Assembly (NCBI RefSeq): GCF_001612725.1
Contig: NZ_BDAZ01000069.1
Span: 20,485 to 84,484 of the forward strand
Source of the DNA: Nocardia anaemiae NBRC 100462
GTDB lineage: Bacteria > Actinomycetota > Actinomycetes > Mycobacteriales > Mycobacteriaceae
DNA length: 64,000 bases
Direction of reading: 5' to 3'
The stretch's first letter is position 1, and the number at the start of each line of letters is the position of its first letter. Made by a program: the position numbers and the translations under genes. The notes beneath the pieces were generated by a model. That model was given only the letters and a program-made list of their open reading frames with translations, was not told where the DNA came from and did no database searches. Shown piece by piece: positions 33,571 to 40,879 of the stretch.

Positions 33571-34305
33571 CTAGTCACCCCACCCGCTGGACTCGAGGAT
33601 CGTCTCCCACGTCGGCGGCGCCAGCTCCGGGTGACGCAGGCGCAGAATCTCACCGGGCAGTGTGCCCAGCGGCGCCTTGTTCGGATTGGCGACGGTCTGG
33701 GCCTCGATGGCCGCGGTGAGCGCGCGCGTACCGCCCAGTCGCGGGTATGCGCGGTGCACCCGATCCGCGTACCCCGGCGGCAGATCGCCGGGACCCGCCG
33801 CGATATCAATGCCGATGCCCGACACCGCGATCCAGATCTCGGCCGGACGGCGACGCCGGTATACCGGCGACTCGCTGAGCCCGGTGGTATGCGCGGCAAT
33901 TCCGTCCCACACGATATCCACCCGTCCGTCGGTTAGGCCGTGGTCCTCGAGGAACTTCGCGGCGAAATCCGCCCCGTCCATTTCGAATCGCTGGTCGCCG
34001 TCGGCTATTTCGGCGAGCCCGATATCGTGCAGCACACAAATCAGGAACATCAGTTCTTCGTCGTAGTCCGCGCCGGGACGCATACCGGCCTGCTCGGCGA
34101 GGGCACGCCCGAAAAGAAATCCGCGCACACTGTGATTGCGCAGCGGTGTCGCCAGTTCGCGGGTCACCAATTCCTGCGCGGCGCGAGCCAGTGGAGTCGA
34201 TGGCAAGGTCAATGAATCCGGTTGTGCCGCAGCCGGTCTGCCCGACCACAGCAGCGTGGTACTGGCCAATCCGGCGCCGAGGACAGTGCGTCGTGAAATG
34301 GGCAT
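33571..34305 (-). CDS. Tat-exported HD-domain phosphohydrolase (cyanamide-hydratase-like)
   Basis: A 244-residue protein. The N-terminus MPISRRTVLGAGLASTTLLW with the twin Arg and the PAAAQP cleavage region is a Tat signal. The mature part has the HD pattern: H in RNHSVRGFLFGRAL, HD in FLICVLHDIGLAE, H in FLEDHGL and WDGIAAHTTGLSE, and a late D in AVSGIGIDIAAGPGDLP. This layout is that of cyanamide hydratase-like HD proteins. Export of an HD enzyme is unusual. It lies 50 bp downstream of the GlxA-type regulator on the same strand, which suggests one operon. Substrate unknown. Confidence 0.8.
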   Translation of the reverse strand: MPISRRTVLGAGLASTTLLWSGRPAAAQPDSLTLPSTPLARAAQELVTRELATPLRNHSVRGFLFGRALAEQAGMRPGADYDEELMFLICVLHDIGLAEIADGDQRFEMDGADFAAKFLEDHGLTDGRVDIVWDGIAAHTTGLSESPVYRRRRPAEIWIAVSGIGIDIAAGPGDLPPGYADRVHRAYPRLGGTRALTAAIEAQTVANPNKAPLGTLPGEILRLRHPELAPPTWETILESSGWGD

Positions 34306-34355
34306 GGGTCAACTCCTGATCTATTCGTGCGGTGCTGAATTCGGCGAAAAATTCG

Positions 34356-35300
34356 CTATGGCGCGTGAAAGCGATGGCGATAATCGGTGGGCGAAATGCC
34401 GAGTAATTTCAAGAAGATGCGCCGCATCGTCTCCTCGGAACCGAAGCCGCAGTGCCGCGCAATAGTGGCCACCCCCTCGGTCGCGGATTCGAGCAATGCT
34501 TGGGCGGCCTCGACCCGCACCCGCTCGACGTAGCGGCCCGGCGATATCCCGATTTCCTTGGCGAACAAGCGCGTCAGATGACGTTCACTCAGCGCGGCAC
34601 GTTCGGCCATGGCGGCCAGACTGTGGTCGCCCGCCGGATCCGCGACCACGGAATCGACAACCCGACGCAGTCCGGGCGCGCGCGGCGTGCCGATGCTGTT
34701 GCGGACGCTGAACTGTGACTGCCCACCGGGTCTGCGCAGGAATACCACCAGATGTTTGGCAAGGGCGCGCGCCAGTTCGGCGCCGTGGTCCTCCTCCACG
34801 AGCGCGAGTGCCATATCGATGCCCGCGGTCACACCCGCCGAGGTGACGATCGGGCCGTCGCGCACGTAGATGGCGTCGGGGTCCACATCTATTCCGGAGT
34901 AGCGTGCCGCGAGCTCACCGCAGGCCAGCCAGTGCGTGGTGGCCCGCCGCCCGTCGAGCAGCGCGGCCTCGGCCAAGACGAATGCGCCCGTACACACCGA
35001 CGCGATCCTGCGCGCGTCGGCGGCGACCGCGCCCACCGCTGCGCTCAGTGCGGGCCGAATCGGTTCTCCCACCGGGTATCCCGGCACGACCAAGGTATCG
35101 ACCCGCCCGGTGAAATCCGTGATCGCGCCTTCCACTCCGAGCGGCGCACCGACATCGGTCGACACCGCGCATCCGTCCGGCGAGGCGAATCTGATCCGAT
35201 GTCCCGCCCAGTGCAGTACCTGCACCGGCCCGGCCACATCGAGCAGCAGCACACCATCCGAAACCACCACCACGATGTCGCCGCGCTCCGCCGATCCCAT
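34356..35300 (-). CDS. GlxA-family transcriptional regulator (DJ-1/PfpI plus AraC HTH)
   Basis: A 314-residue regulator. The N-terminal domain (about 1-180) is a DJ-1/PfpI-like fold: IVVVVSDGVLLLDVAGPVQV, VDTLVVPGYPVGEP and IASVCTGAFVLAEAALLDGR, which has the nucleophile-elbow Cys, then RATTHWLACGELAARY. The C-terminal AraC HTH (about 215-310) shows SLAAMAERAALSERHLTRLF and a last segment FGSEETMRRIFLKLLGISPTDYR (in parts: GFGSEETMRR, LGISPTDYRHRF). I chose ATG 35300; the longer frame overlaps the divergent regulator's upstream region. It probably controls itself and the downstream HD gene. Confidence 0.88.
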   Translation of the reverse strand: MGSAERGDIVVVVSDGVLLLDVAGPVQVLHWAGHRIRFASPDGCAVSTDVGAPLGVEGAITDFTGRVDTLVVPGYPVGEPIRPALSAAVGAVAADARRIASVCTGAFVLAEAALLDGRRATTHWLACGELAARYSGIDVDPDAIYVRDGPIVTSAGVTAGIDMALALVEEDHGAELARALAKHLVVFLRRPGGQSQFSVRNSIGTPRAPGLRRVVDSVVADPAGDHSLAAMAERAALSERHLTRLFAKEIGISPGRYVERVRVEAAQALLESATEGVATIARHCGFGSEETMRRIFLKLLGISPTDYRHRFHAP

Positions 35301-35536
35301 GCCCCCAGTCTCGAGTGGTGCGGGCGCGGCTACAAGGACGAACACCCCACAGATCCGGCCACCGTCCCGGCCATCGGCCGCGACGACGGAATATCCGGCG
35401 AAAACTCCGAACTTCGTTACTGCAAAAGGCGGTAGTCTCTGACCACACTGCGATTGCATATTTGCGGTGTGTGCGGGCACTTACTACAGACATGTACGCA
35501 AGAGTGCTATCGGGTGCGCCGGGCGAAAGGGTTGTC

Positions 35537-36397
35537 ATGGCAGGCAAGCGCACAGTCCTCACCGCAGGTTTGCGGCGGCTCTCGGTGCTACTGACCGAGA
35601 TGCGCGAACACGCGGGGCTGAGCAAAGAGGATGTCAGCGGCAAGACCGGCATCAATATCACCACGCTGTACCGCATCGAGACGGCGCAGGCGCGCCCACA
35701 GCGGCGCACGCTGATGGCGATGCTGGATCTGTACGGCGTCACCGAACAGCAGCGCACCGACGCGCTCGAGCTCCTCTCGGACGCACTCAAACCCGGCATG
35801 TCCCGCCCGTATGAGGCGACACTCACCGAGGTGCACGCGGCCTATATAAACTTCGAATCCGAGGCACTCTCGGCCCGGCACTACCAAACCTCCTACATCC
35901 CAGGGCTATTGCAGACCTCGGAGTATGCCGAGGCGGTGATCGACACCAATATGCCGAAGCTGGACGGAGCCACGGTGTCGCACAATGTGCGGGCGCGGAT
36001 GGATCGGGCCATGCATCTCACCAAACCGGATCCCCTAGAGCTGTGGGTGGTGCTGGACGAGGCGGCGATCCGGCGGATGGTCGGCGGCCCTGATGTCATG
36101 AAGGCACAGTTGAAGCGGCTGCTCGATGATTCACAGATGAAAAACGTTATCCTGCAGATACTTCCGTTCAGCGCGGGTGTGCATCCCGGTATGGCCGGAT
36201 CCTTCACGCTGCTGGACTTCAAGGATCCGGCCGATCCGGAGCTGGTGTACGTCGAGGGCATCGCGGGCGATCAACTGATCGAGGGCCATCCGCAGATCCG
36301 CCGCTTCGGCATCATTTTCGACCAATTGCGCGCCATGGCGCTCAGCCCGCGCGACTCCATGGCGCTGATCGATAAGGCCGCCAAAGAGATGAGCTGA
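35537..36397 (+). CDS. XRE-family helix-turn-helix regulator with DUF5753 domain
   Basis: A 286-residue protein. Residues 8-70 form a Cro/C1-type HTH (LSVLLTEMREHAGLSKEDVS, KTGINITTLYRIETAQARP). Residues 95-280 form the DUF5753-type sensory domain (FESEALSARHYQTSYIPGLL, YAEAVIDTN, FTLLDFKDP, VYVEGIAGDQLIE). Such genes are common in Streptomyces and Nocardia and usually sit beside a small DUF397 partner; none is found here. The start ATG 35537 follows GAAAGGG. Its stop TGA at 36395-36397 is immediately adjacent to that of the opposite ABC permease gene. Confidence 0.88.
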   Translation: MAGKRTVLTAGLRRLSVLLTEMREHAGLSKEDVSGKTGINITTLYRIETAQARPQRRTLMAMLDLYGVTEQQRTDALELLSDALKPGMSRPYEATLTEVHAAYINFESEALSARHYQTSYIPGLLQTSEYAEAVIDTNMPKLDGATVSHNVRARMDRAMHLTKPDPLELWVVLDEAAIRRMVGGPDVMKAQLKRLLDDSQMKNVILQILPFSAGVHPGMAGSFTLLDFKDPADPELVYVEGIAGDQLIEGHPQIRRFGIIFDQLRAMALSPRDSMALIDKAAKEMS

Positions 36398-37222
36398 TCA
36401 GCTGCGGCTGGCCCGTCGATAGCCGAGCGCCGCGGGGACCGCGAAAATGACAAGCGCGCCGATACACCAGGCGATGGTGGCCAGCAGCGGGTCGCGCACC
36501 GGACCGCCGAGAGACAGCCCGCGCATGGCATCGATGGCATACGACATCGGCTGATGGCGCACGATCGGCTGCGCCCACTTGGGATAGGCGATCAGCGGCA
36601 CGAATCCGGAACTGAAGAACATCAGCAGCGACGAACCGAGCGAAACTGCCTCCACCAGAGCGGCTTTCGCACTGAATACCGCCACCGCCGTCACCACGGT
36701 GGCGAAAGCGATGCCGAATATCAGCGGCACCCCGAACAGCGCGATGCCCGCCAACAAGCCCTGCTCGAATCGGAAACCGAGTGCGACGCCCACCGCGAAC
36801 AACACCGCGGTGCACAACAGGATCCGGATCGCCTCGGCCAGAATGCGCGCGGCGAGTCCGGACGCGCGATGCACCGGCAGCACCCAGAAGCGGGCCAGCA
36901 GGCCCTCGTCGCGTTCGCGGCCGAGGGTGATGGCACCGGCCACCGATCCGGACATCACCCCGACCAGCGCGACCATCGGTACCGAACCGTAGAGCGCGCT
37001 CGCACCGGAGAAGGACGAAATCTGGCGTCCGAGGACGGTATTCAGCATCACCAGCAGTAGCGCGGGAAAGATCAGCGACTGTACGACGGTCAGCGGATCA
37101 CGCCACCAGCGCACCAATAGTCGCTTGGTCTGGATCAGCGTCTGCGGGATCAGCAGACGCCAGGTCTCGGTCTGCCCGTGGACCTTGGGCAATTCCTCCG
37201 TGGGAGTCAGTACCTCGGTCAT
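36398..37222 (-). CDS. ABC-2 type transporter permease (DrrB-like), second of a pair
   Basis: A 274-residue membrane protein with six hydrophobic segments: WWRDPLTVVQSLIFPALLLVM, VALVGVMSGSVAGAITLGRE, GLLARFWVLPVHRASGLAARI, ILLCTAVLFAVGVALGF, IFGIAFATVVTAVAVFSAKA and FFSSGFVPLIAYPKW (partial quotes). The E-x-x-G loop ITLGRERDEGLLARFWVLP is typical of DrrB-type drug or lipid exporters. It overlaps the preceding permease gene by 4 nt (ATGA), so the two are co-translated and probably form a heterodimer. No ATPase subunit lies in the window. Confidence 0.9.
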   Translation of the reverse strand: MTEVLTPTEELPKVHGQTETWRLLIPQTLIQTKRLLVRWWRDPLTVVQSLIFPALLLVMLNTVLGRQISSFSGASALYGSVPMVALVGVMSGSVAGAITLGRERDEGLLARFWVLPVHRASGLAARILAEAIRILLCTAVLFAVGVALGFRFEQGLLAGIALFGVPLIFGIAFATVVTAVAVFSAKAALVEAVSLGSSLLMFFSSGFVPLIAYPKWAQPIVRHQPMSYAIDAMRGLSLGGPVRDPLLATIAWCIGALVIFAVPAALGYRRASRS

Positions 37223-38109
37223 GCCGACCTCCGGATCGAGACGAATACCGCGCCCGCGCCGAAGACGATGGCGAGTCCGAGGGTCCAGGCCAGCGCGGGC
37301 CCGAAGATGTACCAGCCGACCGCGCCCGCATTACCCGTCGAATCACCGGCGAGTGCTCGCAGCCCGTACACGAAGTGCGATACCGGTTGGTTGCGTGCGA
37401 AACCCTGGATCCAGTGCGGGAATTGGCGGGCGGGGGCGAATCCGGTAGAGACCATGCCGAGGATCAGCTGCGGCAGGATGAGCGCCTGAGTGGTCGCCTC
37501 CGGACTCTTGGTCAGGGTGCCCAACAGATCAGCACCCAGGCACAACGCCAGTGCGATCAGCATCGCGAAGCCGATGAAACCAATTGTGTCCCACCAGCTT
37601 CCATAGAAACGGAAGCCGATCACATAGCCGGATACCAGCGCCGCGGCCAACGCGACAGCAGCCCGATACAGCCCGGCCGTGACCCGGGCCGCCAGCGGTA
37701 CCGGAGAACCCATCGGCATCGATCCGAAGCGGATATTGAGCCCGTCCTTGGCGTCGGTGGCGGAGCGGAATGCCGCGGTGATCGCGCAGAAGGCGATCGC
37801 CTGCATCACGATCATCGGCATGAGGAATTGGGCATAGCTGCTCAGGCCGTGTCCGTAGACGGTCATCACCAGGTTCAGCGGCACGTAGAAGCCGAGGGTG
37901 AAGACGGTCGGCGCCAGTAGTGCGGTGATCAACTCGCCATTGCGCCAGGACGGCCGGACGAGCCGAGAGGTCAGCGCCCACCATTGCGCCGCGGTCACCA
38001 TCCGCGGCGGCGGTGCGTCCACCAGCCTCTCGCTGCTCAGGCGGCGGTTTTCGCCGTCGCCGCGGTCCTGCTGGACGGTGCTCGATCCCGAGTCGCTGCC
38101 GAGGCTCAT
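37219..38109 (-). CDS. ABC-2 type transporter permease (DrrB/DrrC-like), first of a pair
   Basis: A 296-residue membrane protein. After an N-terminal polar leader (GSDSGSSTVQQDRGDGENRR) come six hydrophobic segments, with FRSATDAKDGLNIRFGSMPM as the loop equivalent to the conserved E-loop of the partner. The segment FAPARQFPHWIQGFARNQPVSHFVYGL (in parts: PHWIQGFARNQP, VSHFVYGLRALAG) is the usual end of DrrB-type permeases. The start ATG 38109 follows GGGAG at 7-nt spacing; the longer frame to 38400 is not supported by a good start. It overlaps the next permease by 4 nt. The ABC ATPase is not in the window. Confidence 0.85.
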   Translation of the reverse strand: MSLGSDSGSSTVQQDRGDGENRRLSSERLVDAPPPRMVTAAQWWALTSRLVRPSWRNGELITALLAPTVFTLGFYVPLNLVMTVYGHGLSSYAQFLMPMIVMQAIAFCAITAAFRSATDAKDGLNIRFGSMPMGSPVPLAARVTAGLYRAAVALAAALVSGYVIGFRFYGSWWDTIGFIGFAMLIALALCLGADLLGTLTKSPEATTQALILPQLILGMVSTGFAPARQFPHWIQGFARNQPVSHFVYGLRALAGDSTGNAGAVGWYIFGPALAWTLGLAIVFGAGAVFVSIRRSA

Positions 38110-38482
38110 CTGCACGCTCCCATCCTGCGCGTCAACCGTGCTTGTCGGTGGGGAACCGGCTGTTCCCAGCATGTCGCACCCGACCGGAGTCGGTGCAGCT
38201 TTCCGCACACTTCGCGTACGTACCGCATGGTCGTTTTCGCTCGTCTCGTCCGAAATCGGGCGCACCGCTGCCATGCGGGCGATCAGGTCGTCGTCCAATC
38301 TCGCCGAACCGATGACATGTCGATACCGCCCCGGGGTGTCGAAACGGGACTCCGCGGGGGCGACGAATCCCACCAAGGTGTCTGCCGAACGAGGTCGCAC
38401 GGGTATGTGAATGATGCAGCACCGCTATCGTTTTCGACGGAATGTCCGATTCGCGAAGTGACTACCGCGCGCCGGGTGAGTA
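38110..38482. other. Divergent intergenic region between ABC permeases and ImmA/IrrE gene
   Basis: This 373-bp region carries the promoters of both divergent transcription units. The minus-strand frame is open and in phase with the permease, adding a possible 97-residue leader (FVAPAESRFDTPGRYRHVIG and similar), but no homology signal or good start supports it. No ATPase remnant could be recognised on either strand. I see no clear repeat or operator. Confidence 0.35.
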
Positions 38483-38995
38483 ATGTGTGCCCCGATGACC
38501 AGCATGGAAGCCCGTTTCCGTGAAGCAGCGCGGACCGTGCCCCTCCCCAGTCCTTGGAATCTGTCCGTCTACCTCGCAAGTGTCGCCGCGCACCGTGGTC
38601 GCTCCATCTCGCTGCAGGCGATTCCCGCCGCCGCGCTCGCGGATATCGGGTGTCGCGGCAGCGGACTATGGGTGGCGCGCGGCCACGACGACATCATCGT
38701 CTACGACGCGTCCGCCACCGAGCGCAATGCGGATCACATCATCCTGCACGAGATCGGTCACATGCTGTTCGGGCACGGCAAGGAGGGGACGGTGGCAGGC
38801 GAGCCGATCACACCATCGCTGGCCGCATTGTTGCCGTCCATCTCACCGTCCTCCATCAAGCACGTACTCGGCCGCGAGCAGTTCGGCGCCGACGGTGAAC
38901 GAGAAGCCGAGGTCTTCGCCGATATGACCATGGTCTATGCCACCCTGCCGCGCCGCCCGGCACGTTCGTTCCGACTGTTCGGGCGCGGGCGCTAG
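38483..38995 (+). CDS. ImmA/IrrE-family metallo-endopeptidase
   Basis: A 170-residue protein with the zinc motif H-E-I-G-H in IILHEIGHMLFGHG (near residue 93) and a downstream E in EREAEVFADMTMVYA, the third ligand pattern of ImmA-type (Peptidase M78) enzymes. These proteins cleave repressors or process toxins. The start is ATG 38483; an ATG at 38495 (MTSMEARFREA) is also possible. Its stop overlaps that of the convergent DUF4254 gene inside CTAG. No HTH repressor of the ImmR type is adjacent, though the XRE/DUF5753 gene is 2.1 kb away. Confidence 0.82.
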   Translation: MCAPMTSMEARFREAARTVPLPSPWNLSVYLASVAAHRGRSISLQAIPAAALADIGCRGSGLWVARGHDDIIVYDASATERNADHIILHEIGHMLFGHGKEGTVAGEPITPSLAALLPSISPSSIKHVLGREQFGADGEREAEVFADMTMVYATLPRRPARSFRLFGRGR

Positions 38996-39429
38996 CCACC
39001 GGGTAGTCGGCGGGTGCCATCCCGTAGTCCGTCGACGAGATCCTGGTAGCTATCGGCCAGCTCGTTGAGCTGCACCCACGCGTCATAGAAAACGGCCTCG
39101 GGCGCCGCGGACAGTGGCACGAAGGCCTGCGTGGTCATTCTGGCCAGCCGATCCACCAACTGGCCGACGGTTTCGGAGTGCAACTGTGCCTCCGAGCACG
39201 GCACCGGCATCGCCAGCGCCACCCACAGGTCGATCGAGCGCACCAGTTGGGCACGTCGCCGATCCAGCTTGGCCATCTCGGACACCGGCGTCCGCTCGCG
39301 AATTTCGTGCAGCTGCGCCAACTCCCCCGCCGCCTCCAACATCGGATGATCGTCGTGCGGAAGCCCGCGGCATGCGGCCAGCAACATATCCCGTCCCGGA
39401 ATCATCCGGTAATTTCCGACATTCCTCAT
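38992..39429 (-). CDS. DUF4254-family protein (second paralogue)
   Basis: A 145-residue helical protein starting at ATG 39429 after GGGAGG (5-nt spacing). Seen: LAACRGLPHDDHPMLEAAGE, AKLDRRRAQLVRSIDLWVAL, AQLHSETVGQLVDRLARMT and LNELADSYQDLVDGLRDG followed by TRRLPGG. The family elements match the first paralogue at 31857 over the same order. It converges on the ImmA/IrrE gene with a 4-nt CTAG overlap, so the two are physically tied though on opposite strands. Function unknown. Confidence 0.85.
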   Translation of the reverse strand: MRNVGNYRMIPGRDMLLAACRGLPHDDHPMLEAAGELAQLHEIRERTPVSEMAKLDRRRAQLVRSIDLWVALAMPVPCSEAQLHSETVGQLVDRLARMTTQAFVPLSAAPEAVFYDAWVQLNELADSYQDLVDGLRDGTRRLPGG

Positions 39430-39642
39430 CTGGGCCTCCCGCTGACGCCGGACCGCGCCGCAGTCGGCGAACCTCCCGACCAGCAACGCCGTTTCCGCAC
39501 CGCACGACCACACGCGACGCCTCGATTATCAACCTTGATCCGCGCTTGCGACCAGAAACCGTCGATATCAATCTGTTACAGACGTGCGCATACGTGGCAA
39601 ATATGCAGTAACCATGACTATGGTCCGGGCGGTGAGCAAGCG

Positions 39643-40419
39643 TCAGCGCCGACTGGCAGGTATGTCCCAGGCCGGGCCATCGGTCAGATAATCCTGACCG
39701 CCGACATAGAACGTGCGACCGGATTCGGTTGCGGCACATGCGGCCTCGCCCACGACTGCGGCGAACTCCTCGATGGTCGGCAGTGCCCCGTGATCGCGGC
39801 GAGCCGAAACCGCATCGGGATTGCGGCGTTCCAGCAGGCGGACGATGATCGTGCCGTCGATCATGTCGCCGGATACCACATTCAGCCCGATGCCACGCTC
39901 GGTCAACTCCGGAATCATCGCACGCAAGGCGTCTTCACCCGCACGCTTGCTCGCGGCGATCGGCTCATAGTCCGCCGGAACGGGTTTTCGGCCGTGGAAG
40001 TGGGCCTGATGGCTTGTCACGAAGACGATCCGGCCGCCGGATGGCAGGTGCGGCAAGGCTTCCCGCACCAGCCGGACCTGCGCGTCACGGTTCAACGCCA
40101 TCGCATAGTCGGGCGCGGCATCGCGCTCGAGACCGCCGGAGGCGTTGAGCACCAATACATCCAGCCGCCCGAATTCCGCCACCACTTCGGCGATCAGCGC
40201 CGCCGTGGCATCCGCATCGGCGATATCCGCACCGGCAATCGACGCACTGCCGCCAGCCGAGCCGATCTCATCGGCGATCGCGTGGGCGCGCTTGCGCTTC
40301 TCCCGATAGTTGATGATCACGTGATCACCGCCCGCAGCCAGCACTTTCGCCGTCTCGGCCCCTATTCCCCGCGACGCGCCGGTGATCAGCACGATCCGTC
40401 GTTCCGTCGAGTCGCCCAT
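39643..40419 (-). CDS. SDR-family oxidoreductase with shifted active-site tyrosine
   Basis: A 258-residue Rossmann-fold enzyme. The cofactor motif TGASRGIGAETAKVLA (TGxxxGIG, near residue 13) suggests NADP(H), with R/K residues in IINYREKRKRAH. The family NAG motif reads LVLNASGG. The catalytic serine is in VFVTSHQAHFHG. The usual Y-x-x-x-K reads Y-E-P-I-A-A-S-K, so the Tyr is seven residues before the Lys, with Ile where Tyr would be. The start ATG 40419 follows GAGGGCAG. It is divergent from the HxlR regulator with a 61-bp shared promoter. Substrate unknown. Confidence 0.87.
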   Translation of the reverse strand: MGDSTERRIVLITGASRGIGAETAKVLAAGGDHVIINYREKRKRAHAIADEIGSAGGSASIAGADIADADATAALIAEVVAEFGRLDVLVLNASGGLERDAAPDYAMALNRDAQVRLVREALPHLPSGGRIVFVTSHQAHFHGRKPVPADYEPIAASKRAGEDALRAMIPELTERGIGLNVVSGDMIDGTIIVRLLERRNPDAVSARRDHGALPTIEEFAAVVGEAACAATESGRTFYVGGQDYLTDGPAWDIPASRR

Positions 40420-40449
40420 CTGCCCTCGCTCATCAGCCCACAGCAACGC

Positions 40450-40462
40450 TTCTAATTTAGAA
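40450..40462. promoter_or_regulatory. Palindromic operator candidate TTCTAA-T-TTAGAA
   Basis: A perfect inverted repeat (6-bp arms, one central T) lies 31 bp upstream of the SDR start and 18 bp upstream of the HxlR start. HxlR-type proteins bind as dimers to AT-rich palindromes near their own promoter, so this is the best candidate operator for the neighbouring regulator. It is the most AT-rich segment of the region. Confidence 0.55.
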
Positions 40463-40480
40463 TCACTATGGTAGTTCGAA

Positions 40481-40825
40481 ATGAGAAGTGCAAATGGAGC
40501 CAAGCCGTCACGCGGGCGAAACGACCCGGCGCACGCGCCCATGCTGGCCACCATGGAGCTCATCGGCCAACGCTGGATCCTGCGCGTCCTGTGGGAATTG
40601 GAGCCCGGCCGCCTCGGTTTCCTCGAACTGCGCCGCCGCATGGGCAACTGCTCGTCGAGCATGCTCTCGACCCGCCTGCAACACCTGCAGACCGCGGGCG
40701 TGATCACCAAGAACGCGGACAAAACCTACGAACTCACCCCGGCGGGCCTCGCCCTCACCGCGGCCCTGCAACCACTGTGGAGCTGGTCCGAACGCTGGAC
40801 CCCGCCATCCCCCGATCCCGACTAG
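40481..40825 (+). CDS. HxlR-family winged-helix transcriptional regulator
   Basis: A 114-residue regulator with the HxlR layout: LATMELIGQRWILRVLWELE, LRRRMGNCSSSMLSTRLQHL (recognition region) and AGVITKNADKTYELTPAGLA (wing). The start is ATG 40481; GTG/ATG starts slightly upstream are possible. It lacks the N-terminal C-P-V sensor cysteine typical of several HxlR members; Cys in GNCSSSM is the only candidate. It is divergent from the SDR and probably controls it. Confidence 0.85.
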   Translation: MRSANGAKPSRGRNDPAHAPMLATMELIGQRWILRVLWELEPGRLGFLELRRRMGNCSSSMLSTRLQHLQTAGVITKNADKTYELTPAGLALTAALQPLWSWSERWTPPSPDPD

Positions 40826-40879
40826 CACCTACGACAAAGGCGATCCCCGACCGGGAAGCGCCTTCGCCAACGTAAAGGT

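Noticed and set aside
38110..38400. In-frame N-terminal extension (97 residues) of the first ABC permease
   Set aside because: The ATG at 38109 has a good ribosome-binding site and gives a normal permease length; the extension shows no family pattern.
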